The translations under genes were made by a program, and so were the position numbers. The notes under the pieces are model-generated. The model ran no database searches. It saw only the letters and a program-made list of their open reading frames with translations, and was not told the DNA's origin. A stretch of DNA of 53,057 nucleotides. It comes from an uncultured Rhizobiaceae bacterium (lineage in GTDB: Bacteria; Pseudomonadota; Alphaproteobacteria; Rhizobiales; Rhizobiaceae). The stretch lies in NCBI GenBank assembly GCA_947259295.1, contig CAMYMG010000061.1:1-53057 (forward strand), written 5' to 3'. Positions 8,978 to 18,734 of this stretch are shown here, in pieces; position 1 is the first letter of the stretch, and every line of letters starts with the position of its first letter.

Positions 8978-10819
8978 ATGCCCGTACCGCTGTTAAGACG
9001 TAGTCTCTGGGCGCTCGGCCTCGCCGCCATCGTGCTGGCGATCGTCGTCGTCACACTGCCCTACGCCGCCTCGACCCAGATTGTCCGCGACCGCATCGCC
9101 GACGAGATCGGCGACTGGAGCGGGATGAATGTGTCGATCGGCGGGTATCCGAAGATCGCCGTCTGGCCCCGTTTCGAGGCGGTGCTGACCGACGTCTCGA
9201 TGTCGCCGAAAGGTGCGCCGGCCGCCGCGCCTGTCCTGAAGTCGGAGCGGATGGAAATCAAGCTCTCGGCGATCGCCGCACTGTTCGGCAGCATCGAATT
9301 CTCCACCGCCCGTCTGATCCGCCCGACGCTTTATGTCGGCCTGACGCCCGCCGGGATGCCCACCATCACAATCCCCGAGAGTGGACGGATCGGACGCTCG
9401 ATCGCCATCGCCCGCGGTGTGGTGGCGGAAGATCGCCTGGCGCCCGATACCGCCCGGCTGCCGGATGACAGGTTCGGGGACGTGCAATTCTCGGACGGCA
9501 GGATCATCGGCCGCGATGGCGCTAGCGAGGCCGTACTTGTCACCGATCTCGCCGGGCGACTGGAGTGGGAACAGCTGGACGGTCGGGCGAACCTGGCCGC
9601 CACGGGCGTATGGCGCGGCGAAGCGTTCGATGTCGATCTCCGTGCCCGCAAGCCGCTGCTGATGCTGGGCGGCGGCGAAGGTCGCGTCAAGATCGCCTTC
9701 AAATCGGCTCCCACGACATTGTCGTTCGACGGCAAGGCCAGCATATCCGAAAACGCCTATTTCGAGGGAGATGCCAGTTTCACCGCGCCGTCCCTGCTGC
9801 GCATGATCGAATGGACGCATGCCGACTTGCTGCACGGGACCGAGGTGGGGTCGGTCAGCATCAAGAGCCAGGTTGCGGGCACCGCCCAACGCATCCGTTT
9901 CGAAGACGCCGAGATCGCGCTGGACGGCAATCCCGGCACCGGCGCGCTCGACCTGCTGCTCACGGGAACCCTGCCGGTGATCGCCGGCACACTGGCCTTC
10001 GACACGCTCAACCTCAAATCCTTCCTCTCCGCCTTCACGCCGCTCGAATCTGCGGCCGGCAGCGGACCCGGCGTAGTCGACGGCGACTTCGCCAGCCGCA
10101 TCAATCTCGATCTGCGGCTTTCGTCGCAACAGGCGACGGCCGGCTCGCTGACGCTCGGCGACGTCGCCGCCACGGCGCGCGTTAACGACGGCTTTGCCGC
10201 CTTCGATATCTCGGACGCGAAAGCGTTCGGCGGCAATGTCCAGACTGGTTTGCGCTTCGACCGCAAGCCGGAGGGCACGCAGGTCGAACTGCGCCTGCTG
10301 GCGTCCGACATCGATGGCGGAGCCTTCGGCACCGCCGCCGGCCTCAACCGGCTCGTGCCGGTCGGTCGCGGAAAAATCTCGGTGATACTGAAGGGCCGCG
10401 GCACGACCTGGGACACGTTGATGGAGCATTCCGACGGCTCCATAGCGGCGAGCTTCGGGCCGGGTGCCCTGTCGGGCTTCGATGTGGACAGCTTCGTGAG
10501 GCTCCTCGGCGAGGGCAGAGGCTTCCCCCTCGATGACGTGTCGCAGGGCAGCTTCCCGATCGATGCCATGGAGGTCAAGGCCAGCGTCGCCAACGGCGTT
10601 GCGACCATCGAAACGGCCCAAGCCGGATCGGCGTCGCGGCAGATCAACCTGTCGGGAAATATTCCCTACAGCGGCGGCAGACTGGCCCTCCTCGGCAGAG
10701 TGGGTCCCGCGACTCCGGCACCGGCCGTCGCTGGACAAAGCGACGAAACGTCCTTCGTGGTCGGCGGCTCATGGAGCCTGCCCTACATAGCCCCGGCGAC
10801 CGGCATCGTCGACGAATAG
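8978..10819 (+). CDS. AsmA-family protein
   Basis: 613-residue protein with one N-terminal signal anchor (about residues 10-30, LWALGLAAIVLAIVVVTLPY) and a long beta-rich periplasmic body. The start reads like AsmA: after the anchor comes a stretch on 'GYPKIAVWPRFEAVLTDVSM', the bridge-like repeat opening, and the last third (about residues 470-590) matches the AsmA C-terminal region ('LLGEGRGFPLDDVSQGSFPI', then 'GSASRQINLSGNIPYSGGRL'). AsmA-like proteins are thought to influence outer-membrane assembly or lipid transport between the membranes. The gene stands between divergent aacS and the convergent potI and appears single. Family assignment is good; the function of this member is unknown. 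Confidence 0.85.
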   Translation: MPVPLLRRSLWALGLAAIVLAIVVVTLPYAASTQIVRDRIADEIGDWSGMNVSIGGYPKIAVWPRFEAVLTDVSMSPKGAPAAAPVLKSERMEIKLSAIAALFGSIEFSTARLIRPTLYVGLTPAGMPTITIPESGRIGRSIAIARGVVAEDRLAPDTARLPDDRFGDVQFSDGRIIGRDGASEAVLVTDLAGRLEWEQLDGRANLAATGVWRGEAFDVDLRARKPLLMLGGGEGRVKIAFKSAPTTLSFDGKASISENAYFEGDASFTAPSLLRMIEWTHADLLHGTEVGSVSIKSQVAGTAQRIRFEDAEIALDGNPGTGALDLLLTGTLPVIAGTLAFDTLNLKSFLSAFTPLESAAGSGPGVVDGDFASRINLDLRLSSQQATAGSLTLGDVAATARVNDGFAAFDISDAKAFGGNVQTGLRFDRKPEGTQVELRLLASDIDGGAFGTAAGLNRLVPVGRGKISVILKGRGTTWDTLMEHSDGSIAASFGPGALSGFDVDSFVRLLGEGRGFPLDDVSQGSFPIDAMEVKASVANGVATIETAQAGSASRQINLSGNIPYSGGRLALLGRVGPATPAPAVAGQSDETSFVVGGSWSLPYIAPATGIVDE

Positions 10820-10853
10820 TAAAAGCCGAACCGAGTGCGGTAACCGGTTGGCC

Positions 10854-11672
10854 CTAGCCCTGCTGTGCGGCCTGCTCGTCGCGCTGGCGCTGTATCTCGC
10901 GCCGCTTGTTGACCAGCGAGGCGGCAATCACGCCGACGGCGACGACGGCGATCATCAGCGTGCAGGCGGCATTGATTTCGGGCGTGACGCCCAGCCGGAC
11001 CTGGCTGTAGATCTTCATCGGCAGCGTGGTGGCGCCGGGCCCCGATGCGAAGCTGGCGATGACAAGGTCGTCGAGCGACAAGGTAAAGGCCAGCATCCAG
11101 CCCGACACGATGGCCGGCGCGATGACCGGCAGGGTGACCTGGAAGAAGGTCTTCACGGGCGTCGCGCCGAGATCCATCGCCGCCTCCTCAAGCGACCGGT
11201 CAAACGTTACCAGCCGCGACTGGACGACCACGGCGACGAAGCACATTGAGAAGGTTATGTGGGCGAGCGTGACTGTGAGAAAGCCGCGGTCGAGCCCGAT
11301 CGCCACGAACAGCAGCAGCAGCGAGAGCCCGGTGACCACTTCCGGCATGACCAGCGGCGCAAACACCATGCCGGAAAACAGGACGCGTCCGTGAAACCGG
11401 GTGTAGCGGGTGAGCGTCAGTGCGGCCAGCGTGCCTAGGACCGTCGCCACGGTGGCAGAAATGACGCCGACGCGGGCCGTGACCCAAGCCGCATCCATCA
11501 GGCCCTGATTGTTGAACAGCGAGCCGTACCACTTGGTGGAGAAGCCACCCCACACGGTGACCAGCTTTGACTCGTTGAAGGAGAAAATGATCAAAAGCAC
11601 GATCGGCAAGTATAGGAAGGCAAAGCCCAGCACGATCGACGTGACGTTGAAACGGCTCCAACCGCTATTCAT
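10854..11672 (-). CDS. potI: Putrescine ABC transporter permease PotI
   Basis: 272-residue inner-membrane permease with six predicted helices and one BPD_transp_1 domain. The EAA loop (EEAAMDLGATPVKTFFQVTL) near the C-terminal third is clear. It is the last gene of the minus-strand potF-G-H-I operon and its ATG overlaps the potH stop by four bases (ATGA), indicating translational coupling. With PotH it would form the heterodimeric channel for putrescine brought by PotF. The family assignment is firm; the substrate follows from the PotF similarity. Confidence 0.92.
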   Translation of the reverse strand: MNSGWSRFNVTSIVLGFAFLYLPIVLLIIFSFNESKLVTVWGGFSTKWYGSLFNNQGLMDAAWVTARVGVISATVATVLGTLAALTLTRYTRFHGRVLFSGMVFAPLVMPEVVTGLSLLLLFVAIGLDRGFLTVTLAHITFSMCFVAVVVQSRLVTFDRSLEEAAMDLGATPVKTFFQVTLPVIAPAIVSGWMLAFTLSLDDLVIASFASGPGATTLPMKIYSQVRLGVTPEINAACTLMIAVVAVGVIAASLVNKRREIQRQRDEQAAQQG

Positions 11673-12643
11673 CGGGCCTGCTCCTGCGCGCGAGCCTGGG
11701 CGGCCTGGAAGATCATGATCGGCACAATCAAGAGCAGCAGGAGGATCACCGCCACGGCCGAGGAGACCGGCCAGTCACGGTTGTTGAAGAACTCGTTCCA
11801 CAGCGTCTTGCCGATCATCAGCGTCTGCGAACCGCCGAGCAGGTCGGGGATAACGAACTCGCCGACCGCCGGGATGAACACCAGCATGCAGCCGGCGATG
11901 ACGCCCGGCAGAGACAGCGGAAAGGTGATCTTCCAGAAGGCGCTGATCGGCGGGCAGCCGAGATCCTGGGCGGCCTCGATAAGCGAGTAGTCCATCTTTT
12001 CGAGCGACGCGTAGAGCGGCAGGATCATGAACGGCAGGTAGGAATAGACGATGCCGATATAGATCGCCGTGTTGGTATTCATGATCAGCAGCGGATCGTC
12101 AATGACGCCGATGCCCTGCAGGAACTGGTTGAGAAGGCCCTCGGGCTTGAGGATGCCGATCCAGGCATAGACGCGGATCAGGAAGGACGTCCAGAAGGGC
12201 AGGATGACCAGCATCAGCAGCGTTGGGCGCAGGGTCGAGGGCGCGCGCGCCATGCCATAGGCGATCGGATAGCCGACCAGCAGGGTCAGCAGCGTGGAGA
12301 TGCCTGCAATGACGATGCTGGAAATGTAGGCGTTGAAGTAAAGCGCATCCTCGGTCAGCCACACATAGTTGTCGAAACTCATCTCGCCGAACTGCGCGAA
12401 CAACCCGCCGATGCCGTCATCCAGCGACAGCGCCGGGACGTAGGGCGGCATCGCGATCGCTGTCTGCGAGAGCGAGATCTTGAAGACGATGATGAAGGGG
12501 ACGAGGAAGAAGATCAGCAGCCACAGATAGGGCACGATGATGACCAGCCGGCCGAGCAGCGCGGAACGGGCACGCGACAGAATGGACCGGCTCGCCGAGC
12601 CGCTCCCGGCGGCCTCGTCAGCAGATAACGCGACGTTCGACAT
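11669..12643 (-). CDS. potH: Putrescine ABC transporter permease PotH
   Basis: 324-residue inner-membrane permease. After a ~25-residue cytoplasmic N-terminus rich in Ser/Ala come six predicted helices and a BPD_transp_1 domain with an EAA loop (IEAAQDLGCPPISAFWKITF). The start ATG has GGAG at suitable spacing and lies 8 bp after the potG stop; the stop overlaps the potI start. The longer N-terminus is usual for PotH relative to PotI. It partners with PotI. Confidence 0.92.
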   Translation of the reverse strand: MSNVALSADEAAGSGSASRSILSRARSALLGRLVIIVPYLWLLIFFLVPFIIVFKISLSQTAIAMPPYVPALSLDDGIGGLFAQFGEMSFDNYVWLTEDALYFNAYISSIVIAGISTLLTLLVGYPIAYGMARAPSTLRPTLLMLVILPFWTSFLIRVYAWIGILKPEGLLNQFLQGIGVIDDPLLIMNTNTAIYIGIVYSYLPFMILPLYASLEKMDYSLIEAAQDLGCPPISAFWKITFPLSLPGVIAGCMLVFIPAVGEFVIPDLLGGSQTLMIGKTLWNEFFNNRDWPVSSAVAVILLLLLIVPIMIFQAAQARAQEQAR

Positions 12644-12651
12644 GGCCGCTC

Positions 12652-13791
12652 CTATCTGGTCAGCACGACGCCGGCATCGGGTGGGAAGGATATCCAGGCA
12701 CGGTCGTTCCAGCTCAGCGCGTCGTCGCTGGCGCGCGAGCTGTTCAGCGCGGAGGCCTTGACGACCTGCCCGTCGTCCAGCCTGACGTGATAGACGGTCA
12801 TGTCGCCGAGATAGGCGAGGTCGTAGACCTCTCCCTCCATGGCGTTCGCGACGCCCTCGGGCCTGCGTGACGACACCTTGATCTTCTCCGGCCTGATCGC
12901 GAAGGCTACCGCGTTGCCGGCCGCCGCCTCGCCGGCATTGCCGACGACAATCTCAGCCCCGCTGGCTCCGGTGATGCGCGCACTGTCGGCGTCACGGGCC
13001 GCAACCGTACCTTCGAACATGTTGACGTTGCCGACAAAGCCGGCAACGAAGCGCGAGATCGGTGCCTCATAGACCTCCGCCGGCGTCGCCACCTGCATCA
13101 CCTCGCCCTTGTCGAGGATGGCGATGCGGTCAGCCATGGTCATGGCCTCTTCCTGATCGTGGGTTACCACGACGAAGGTCAGGCCGAGCGACTGCTGCAG
13201 GTCCATCAGTTCGAACTGCGTTTCCTCGCGCAGCTTCTTGTCGAGCGCTCCGAGCGGCTCGTCGAGCAGCAGCACCTTGGGGCGCTTGGCAACGGAACGG
13301 GCAAGCGCGACGCGCTGGCGCTGGCCGCCGGAGAGCTGATGCGGCTTGCGCTTGGCGAACTGCTCAAGCTTCACGAGCTTCAGCATCTCGGCGACACGCT
13401 GTTCGATCTCCGCCTTGGCCATGCCTTCCTGCTTCAGGCCGAAGCCGATGTTCGCTTCGACCGTCATGTGCGGAAACAGCGCGTAGGACTGGAACATCAT
13501 GTTGACGGGACGGCGGTAGGGCGGAATGCCCCGCATGTCTTGGCCGTCAAGCAGGATGCGGCCCGTGGTAGGCTCGTCGAAACCTGCCAGCATCCTGAGC
13601 AGCGTGGACTTGCCGCAGCCCGACGCGCCAAGCAGGGCAAAGAATTCCTTCTCGTAGATCGACAGCGAGAGATTGTTGACGGCGGTGAAGTCGCCGAAGC
13701 GCTTGGTCACGTTCTCGAAGGAGATATAGGCCTTCGCTTGCGGATCGTTCCAGGGAGCGAATTCCCTTCTGATGCTGCCAAGAGATTTCAT
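12652..13791 (-). CDS. potG: Putrescine ABC transporter ATP-binding protein PotG
   Basis: 379-residue ABC ATPase. Walker A (GASGCGKST) is near residues 55-63, the signature [14 protein letters not shown] and Walker [12 protein letters not shown] follow, then the H-loop ([17 protein letters not shown]). The C-terminal third is a TOBE-type regulatory domain. The ATG at 13791 is preceded by GGAGGG. It is second in the operon, after a hairpin that should reduce readthrough from potF, and energises PotH/PotI. Confidence 0.94.
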   Translation of the reverse strand: MKSLGSIRREFAPWNDPQAKAYISFENVTKRFGDFTAVNNLSLSIYEKEFFALLGASGCGKSTLLRMLAGFDEPTTGRILLDGQDMRGIPPYRRPVNMMFQSYALFPHMTVEANIGFGLKQEGMAKAEIEQRVAEMLKLVKLEQFAKRKPHQLSGGQRQRVALARSVAKRPKVLLLDEPLGALDKKLREETQFELMDLQQSLGLTFVVVTHDQEEAMTMADRIAILDKGEVMQVATPAEVYEAPISRFVAGFVGNVNMFEGTVAARDADSARITGASGAEIVVGNAGEAAAGNAVAFAIRPEKIKVSSRRPEGVANAMEGEVYDLAYLGDMTVYHVRLDDGQVVKASALNSSRASDDALSWNDRAWISFPPDAGVVLTR

Positions 13792-13831
13792 TTGCCCTCC
13801 GGACTACCGGTTGAAACAGCCCCAAAGAAAG

Positions 13832-13858
13832 AGCCCCGGCGCTGAGGTGGCCGGGGCT
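13832..13858 (-). terminator. Attenuating hairpin between potF and potG
   Basis: AGCCCCGGC pairs perfectly with GCCGGGGCT across a 9-nt loop. The minus-strand transcript then reads CUCUUUCUUUGG, a broken U-run, so partial termination after potF is likely, giving more binding protein than membrane complex. On the plus strand the hairpin is followed by five T and could also act there. Confidence 0.7.
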
Positions 13859-13869
13859 TTTTCTGACGG

Positions 13870-14967
13870 TTACTGACCGGTGACGATCTTGGTCCAGATG
13901 CGGGTGACGCGGCGCTGCGTCTTGGGGTCGAGCGGCACGGTGGTGAAGAGGTTCGCCATCGTCTCCTCGTCCGGATAGACCGCCGGATCATCGATCACGT
14001 CGGCGTCGAGCAGGGCCTGCGAGGCCTTGTTGCCGTTGGCGTAGAACACGTAGTTGGATGCCTTGGCGATGACCTCGGGCCGCATGATGTAGTTGAGGAA
14101 CTCATGCGCTTCCTCGACATGCGGGGCGTCGGCGGGGATCGCCATCTGATCGAACCACATCTGCGCGCCTTCCTTAGGGATAGAATAGTCGATCGCCACG
14201 CCCTGGTCGGCTTCCGCCGCACGGTCACGCGCCTGGAAGACGTCGCCCGACCAGCCGACGGCAAGGCAGATGTCGCCGTTCGCGAGGCCGTTGATGTATT
14301 CCGACGAATGGAACTTGCGGATCGACGGGCGGATACTGAGCAGAAGTTCCTCGGCCTTGGCAAGGTCGTCCGGATCCGTCGAGTTCGGGTCGAGCTTGAG
14401 GTACTTCAGTGCTGCCGGGATCATTTCGGCAGGCGCGTCCAGCATATAGACGCCGCAATCGGCGAGCTTTGCCAGGTTCTCAGGTTTGAACACGATATCC
14501 CAGGTGTCGATTTTCTCGATGCCGAGCGCGTCCTGCACCTTCTTGACGTTGTAGCCGATGCCGGTGGTGCCCCACATGTAGTTGATCGAATAGTCGTTGC
14601 CCGGGTCATAGACCGCTGTGCGCTCGGCAACCACGTCCCACATGTTGGAGAGATTGGGCAGCTTCGACTTGTCGAGCTTCTGGAACACGCCAGCCTGGAT
14701 CTGGCGGGCAAGGAAGGTGCCGGTCGGAACGACGACGTCGTAGCCGGTGCCGCCTGCCAGCAGCTTGGTCTCGAGGATCTCGTTGGAATCGAAGACGTCG
14801 TAGACGACCTTGATGCCGGTTTCCTTGGTGAAGTCCTCGATGATGGAATCATCGATATAGTCGGACCAGTTGTAGACGTTGACGACGCGGTCCTGCGCCT
14901 GTGCAATGCCGCCCAACGCCATGAACGCGCCAGCCGTCGCGGATAGCCAAAATCCTGTGCGGATCAT
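13870..14967 (-). CDS. potF: Putrescine-binding periplasmic protein PotF
   Basis: 365-residue binding protein with a signal peptide (MIRTGFWLSATAGAFMALGG, cleavage after AQA). The mature N-terminus has VNVYNWSDYI, the polyamine-binding signature. The putrescine-contacting features of E. coli PotF are recognisable: the Trp and Asp of NWSDY, the Trp-x-x-Asp of WSGD, and the Asp of MWFDQMAIP. The C-terminal part ('IMRPEVIAKASNYVFYANGN') also follows PotF closely. The ATG at 14967 is preceded by AAGGGGA; the frame is open further upstream but that part is unlike the family. Putrescine specificity over spermidine is inferred from these residues. It is the first gene of potFGHI. Confidence 0.94.
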   Translation of the reverse strand: MIRTGFWLSATAGAFMALGGIAQAQDRVVNVYNWSDYIDDSIIEDFTKETGIKVVYDVFDSNEILETKLLAGGTGYDVVVPTGTFLARQIQAGVFQKLDKSKLPNLSNMWDVVAERTAVYDPGNDYSINYMWGTTGIGYNVKKVQDALGIEKIDTWDIVFKPENLAKLADCGVYMLDAPAEMIPAALKYLKLDPNSTDPDDLAKAEELLLSIRPSIRKFHSSEYINGLANGDICLAVGWSGDVFQARDRAAEADQGVAIDYSIPKEGAQMWFDQMAIPADAPHVEEAHEFLNYIMRPEVIAKASNYVFYANGNKASQALLDADVIDDPAVYPDEETMANLFTTVPLDPKTQRRVTRIWTKIVTGQ

Positions 14968-15097
14968 ATTGATTCCCCTTTTATTTACGCCGGCCCGGAC
15001 TGCACCTCCCAAAGCGCCCCAACCCGCCATCGGATCAAGCCTATTGACCTTTTTTCGCCGCGACAAGTTTGAATTGGTTTCCCGAGCGTCAGGGCAA

Positions 15098-15119
15098 ATC
15101 CCGGCGGCGCGGCCGGGAT
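15098..15119 (-). terminator. Terminator-like hairpin after the EamA transporter gene
   Basis: ATCCCGGC pairs with GCCGGGAT across a 6-nt loop directly after the minus-strand stop codon; the transcript continues UUUGCCC. The stem is strong and the U-run short, so termination is plausible. It separates the EamA gene from the potF promoter region (14968-15097), in which I recognise no clear promoter boxes. Confidence 0.5.
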
Positions 15120-16069
15120 CAATTGGGCGTCGGCATGCCGGTGACGCCGGGCTTGCGCGGCCTCGGCTTGCGGCTGAATTCCAGTCCGATATGGACCAGC
15201 AGGGCCGCGAAGATGACGGCGCCGCCCAGGATTGTACGCGTCGACGGCGTCTCGTCATGGATCAGCCAGACCCAGATCGGTCCGAGAACCGTTTCCAGCG
15301 TGCCGAGGAGCGCTGCGAAGGCTGCGGGTATCAGCCGCGCGCCGGTGGCGAACAGCGCGAGGCCAAGGCCGAGGTTCAGCGCGCCGAAGCCGAACAGCCA
15401 GGCCATGTCGGTGGTGCCGGTCAGGAAGGTCGACGCCTGGGTGGCGGCGAAGGCAGCGGCGATCAGCGTGCCCATGCAGGTCGCCGGCGTCATGCGCACA
15501 TGTGCGAAGCGGCGCGTGATGACGGTCGCCGTCGAGAAGGAGATGGCGATGAGCAAGGCCAGGCCGTCGCCGACGGGCGATACCGCACCGTCGAGCGAAT
15601 CCGAGACCATTATCGCGACGCCGGAGATCACCGCGCCGATGGCGATCCAGGTCGGGACAGACACGTTCTCGCGAAAGACGATCCAGCCCATGAGGGCGGC
15701 AAGCAGCGGCACGCCGGCCTGCATGAGCACAATGTTGGCGACCGTCGTATAGGAAAGTGCCACGACGAAACTGGTCGAAGCGGTCGCGAAGCAGACGGCG
15801 ACGGCAAGGCCAGGCAATCCCATCCGCCGGAACAGCACGAGCATGCCGCCAAACCCGTCACGCCAGATCATGAAGCCGATGAGAAAGACTGCGGCCCAGG
15901 TGGAGCGCCAGAAAACCACCGTCCAGCTGTCGTCGACCTCCAGGAAGCGCGCGATGGCCCCGCCGAAACTCCAGACAACGGCTGACAGGAAGACAAGGAC
16001 ATAGCCGACCGGCTCGCCACCGACCCTGGCGGACGATGCATCGATTACAGGGTTGGCCGTCTGGCTCAT
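15119..16069 (-). CDS. EamA/DMT-family transporter
   Basis: 316-residue inner-membrane protein with ten predicted helices arranged as two EamA repeats, typical of drug/metabolite exporters. The first repeat begins near 'VLVFLSAVVWSFGGAIARF' and the second near the middle of the protein ('GLALLIAISFSTATVITRRF'). I place the start at 16069 (MSQTANP), preceded by GGAG; an ATG 13 codons upstream is also possible. It lies upstream of potF in the same direction but is followed by a hairpin, so it is probably its own unit. The substrate cannot be read from the sequence; many homologues export amino acids or related metabolites. Confidence 0.85.
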   Translation of the reverse strand: MSQTANPVIDASSARVGGEPVGYVLVFLSAVVWSFGGAIARFLEVDDSWTVVFWRSTWAAVFLIGFMIWRDGFGGMLVLFRRMGLPGLAVAVCFATASTSFVVALSYTTVANIVLMQAGVPLLAALMGWIVFRENVSVPTWIAIGAVISGVAIMVSDSLDGAVSPVGDGLALLIAISFSTATVITRRFAHVRMTPATCMGTLIAAAFAATQASTFLTGTTDMAWLFGFGALNLGLGLALFATGARLIPAAFAALLGTLETVLGPIWVWLIHDETPSTRTILGGAVIFAALLVHIGLEFSRKPRPRKPGVTGMPTPN

Positions 16070-16251
16070 CGCTTGCCGCTCCACCGGCCGCCCGCGGCCG
16101 ATCCGCATCCGCTAGTCATATTGGCGACGCGGGGCGTGGTCCAGCACTGCCCAGCCATTGTGGCACGGGCGTCGTTCCGGCGGACGGCAAATGCCTCCTG
16201 TGCGTTTGGTGCTGCGTTTGATAGAGAGGCGACAAACGCAAGGAGACGACC

Positions 16252-17226
16252 ATGAAAGCGGCCTGGTACGAGAAGAATGGCGAGGCCAAGGATGTCCTCG
16301 TGGTCGGCGAGATGGCAACGCCGAAGCCCCAGGCCGGCGAGGTTCTGGTGCGGCTGGCCACATCCGGCGTCAACCCTTCCGACGTCAAGAGCCGGCGCGG
16401 GCGCCCGCTAATCGGACCGCGCATCGTGCCGCATTCGGACGGCGCCGGCATCATCGAGGCCGTCGGCGCGGGCGTCGACAAGGGGCGCGTCGGCGAACGC
16501 GTATGGCTGTGGAACGGTCAGTGGAAGCGGACGAACGGTACGGCCGCTGAATATATCGCCCTGCCCTCCCGCCAGGCCGTGCCGCTGCCCGATGCGACCG
16601 GCTTCGACGCCGGTGCCTGCTTCGGCATTCCCGGTCTCACCGCCGCGCATGGGGTAGCGCTTGCGGAAGCCGCCGCCGGCAAGACAATCCTCGTGACCGG
16701 TGCCGCCTCCGGGGTCGGCCACTACGCCGTGCAGATGGCAGCGGCGCTCGGCGCCCGGGTGATCGGCACGGCATCGGCCAAGCGCGCCGACCACGCCCGC
16801 GCGGCGGGCGCCTCCGAGATCATCGACTACAAGCAGGAGGACGTCGCTGCCCGGGTCAAGGAACTGACCGGGGGCAAGGGCGCCGACGTCATCATCGACA
16901 TGGACCTCGGCACCACGCTGCCGATGCTCGCCGACGGCGTGCTGGCGCAATATGGCAAGCTTATCTGCTATGGATCGAATGCGGTGACGGGGATCGAAGT
17001 GCCCTTCGGCCCGATGCTGTGGAATGCGCTGACGCTGCAACTCTTCCTGGTCTACGAACTGCAGCCCGGAGAGCGGGCTGAAGCGGAGGCTCTGCTCGCC
17101 AAGATGCAGACCGAGGGCACGCTGGTCCACACGATCGGCGCGCGCTTCCCGCTGGAGCAGATCGCCGAGGCCCACGAAGCGATCGAGGCCGGCGAGGTGA
17201 TCGGCAACGTGATCCTGGAATTCTAG
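16252..17226 (+). CDS. Zinc-independent alcohol dehydrogenase / NADPH:quinone reductase family oxidoreductase
   Basis: 324-residue MDR-superfamily enzyme. The N-terminal GroES-like domain (about residues 1-120) lacks the structural zinc Cys cluster, as in quinone reductases, and the Rossmann domain carries the NADPH-binding motif 'VTGAASGVGHYAVQMA'. Such enzymes reduce quinones or enones with NADPH. The ATG at 16252 follows AAGGAG. The next gene is convergent and 8 bp away. The upstream 182 bp separate it from the divergent EamA gene; nothing specific stands out there. Confidence 0.88.
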   Translation: MKAAWYEKNGEAKDVLVVGEMATPKPQAGEVLVRLATSGVNPSDVKSRRGRPLIGPRIVPHSDGAGIIEAVGAGVDKGRVGERVWLWNGQWKRTNGTAAEYIALPSRQAVPLPDATGFDAGACFGIPGLTAAHGVALAEAAAGKTILVTGAASGVGHYAVQMAAALGARVIGTASAKRADHARAAGASEIIDYKQEDVAARVKELTGGKGADVIIDMDLGTTLPMLADGVLAQYGKLICYGSNAVTGIEVPFGPMLWNALTLQLFLVYELQPGERAEAEALLAKMQTEGTLVHTIGARFPLEQIAEAHEAIEAGEVIGNVILEF

Positions 17227-17234
17227 CGGCGCGG

Positions 17235-18665
17235 CTACTGGAAGTCGAAAGCACTCAAGCCTGTCACCATCTCGTCGAGACCGAGCGGGCGCGTCACAGG
17301 CGGCTCGGCGCGGGCGAGGCAGCCGACGCGTTCGCAGAGCCGGCAGGCCGGGCCGATCGGCACGGCGACCGGCTCCTTGCCCGAGCCAGCCGGCAGTGCC
17401 TCACCATAGACGGTCTCGTCGCCAAAGCCGATGTCGCAGCCAAGCAGGATAGCAGTGCGGCGCGGCCTTTCGTTGAAGGCGCCCTGCGGACCTTCCAGCG
17501 TGCGGGCAATGGTCAAGAACGCGGCGCCGTCCGGCATTTCCACCGCTTCGACGAGAATCCGGCCGGGCTGCGCGAAGGCGGCGTGTACGGCGAGTTTCGG
17601 GCAGCCGCCGCCGAACCGGCTGTGCGGGAACCCTTGAGCGCCGGCGCGACGGAAGCGGTTGCCGGCGTTGTCGATTTCCAGCATGAAAAATGGCACGCCC
17701 GAAGCGCCGGGCCGCTGCAGCATGGTCAGACGGTTGGCCGCTTGCTCGAAGGAGACGCCGAAACGCGACCTCAGCACATCCACGTCGTAGCGGGCGCGCA
17801 CGGCCGCCGCCTGGAAAGCCTGGTAGGGCATCATCAGCGCATGCGCGGCGTAGCGGCCGAGCTCGAAGCGGGCGAGCCGGCGCGCCTCGTCCGACGACAG
17901 CGGCAAGGACTGGATCTCGGCGGCAACAGCGACCGACATGCGGATCAGGCAGGCCTCCATCGCCACCTCGCGCAACTGGTCAAAGGGCGACAGGCGCTCC
18001 GACAGAAACAGCCGCTGCGAATGGCGATCGTAGCGGCGGCGCCAGTTCGGCATGGTAGCGACCGGAAGCACCTTCACGACGATGCCGTATTCCCGCTTGA
18101 GCCAGGCTTTCAGAGCGCCGAACAAATCGTCGCCCGGATCGAGCAGCGCGGTGAAAGATTCGGCCTCCTCCTCGAGAGCCGGAAAATGGTTGGCGCGGCG
18201 CTCGAAGATCTCGCGCACCTCGTCGATCGGCAGGCGTGCGCCCGAAAGTGCCGTGGCCTTGCCCTCGCGTGCCAGCACCTCGTTCAGTCCGGACAGGCGC
18301 TCGGCCTGCTCGCGATAGGCGCGGAACAGCTTTATCACCGCCGCCGAGGCGTTCGGCGCGGCCTCGGCGATCTCGATCAGTTCCTGGTCGCCGGGCAATT
18401 CGCCTGCCAGCAGCGGATCTGAAAACACCTCCTTGAGTGCGGCGATCGAGCCTGCCGCCTCGCCCTGCAATTCGTGCGGATCGATCTTGTAGACCGACGC
18501 CAGCTTGAGGATGAGCTGGACCGTAATCGGCCGCTGGTTGCGCTCGATCAGGTTGAGGTAGGAGGGCGAGATCGCAAGCCCCTCGGCCATCGCCGTCTGG
18601 GTCAGGCCCTTGGCGGTCCTGATGCGGCGGATGCGCGGCCCGGCGAAGATTTTCTGCTCAGCCAT
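17235..18665 (-). CDS. XRE-family short-chain fatty-acid/glyoxylate regulator (ScfR/RamB/PrpR-like)
   Basis: 476-residue cytoplasmic regulator. An XRE helix-turn-helix occupies about residues 5-62 ('LTQTAMAEGLAISPSYLNLI'). The middle is an IrrE/ImmA-like domain in which the expected HExxH zinc motif is replaced (RFELGRYAAHAL), so peptidase activity is doubtful. The C-terminal DUF2083-type domain ends with four cysteines, one in LLGCDIGF and three in CRLCERVGCL; the related PrpR of Mycobacterium tuberculosis is reported to bind a [4Fe-4S] cluster and CoA esters. The ATG at 18665 has AAAGGGG upstream; a longer frame exists but is unlikely. It is transcribed divergently from isocitrate lyase, the expected target of a RamB-like regulator. 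Confidence 0.85.
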   Translation of the reverse strand: MAEQKIFAGPRIRRIRTAKGLTQTAMAEGLAISPSYLNLIERNQRPITVQLILKLASVYKIDPHELQGEAAGSIAALKEVFSDPLLAGELPGDQELIEIAEAAPNASAAVIKLFRAYREQAERLSGLNEVLAREGKATALSGARLPIDEVREIFERRANHFPALEEEAESFTALLDPGDDLFGALKAWLKREYGIVVKVLPVATMPNWRRRYDRHSQRLFLSERLSPFDQLREVAMEACLIRMSVAVAAEIQSLPLSSDEARRLARFELGRYAAHALMMPYQAFQAAAVRARYDVDVLRSRFGVSFEQAANRLTMLQRPGASGVPFFMLEIDNAGNRFRRAGAQGFPHSRFGGGCPKLAVHAAFAQPGRILVEAVEMPDGAAFLTIARTLEGPQGAFNERPRRTAILLGCDIGFGDETVYGEALPAGSGKEPVAVPIGPACRLCERVGCLARAEPPVTRPLGLDEMVTGLSAFDFQ

Positions 18666-18675
18666 CAGACCCCTT

Positions 18676-18734
18676 TGACAGACATTTACCACGCCCACCC
18701 TTGAAAGCGCTCTTTACATCTGTGACAGATTTAC
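18676..18734. promoter_or_regulatory. Repeated operator-like motifs between the ScfR-type regulator and aceA
   Basis: Two copies of a related motif face the same way: TGACAGACATTTAC at 18676-18689 and TGACAGATTTAC at 18723-18734. The second lies in a perfect 6-1-6 palindrome, ATCTGTGACAGAT, at 18718-18730. Both sit in the 228-bp divergent region, so they are good candidates for binding by the neighbouring regulator. Confidence 0.5.
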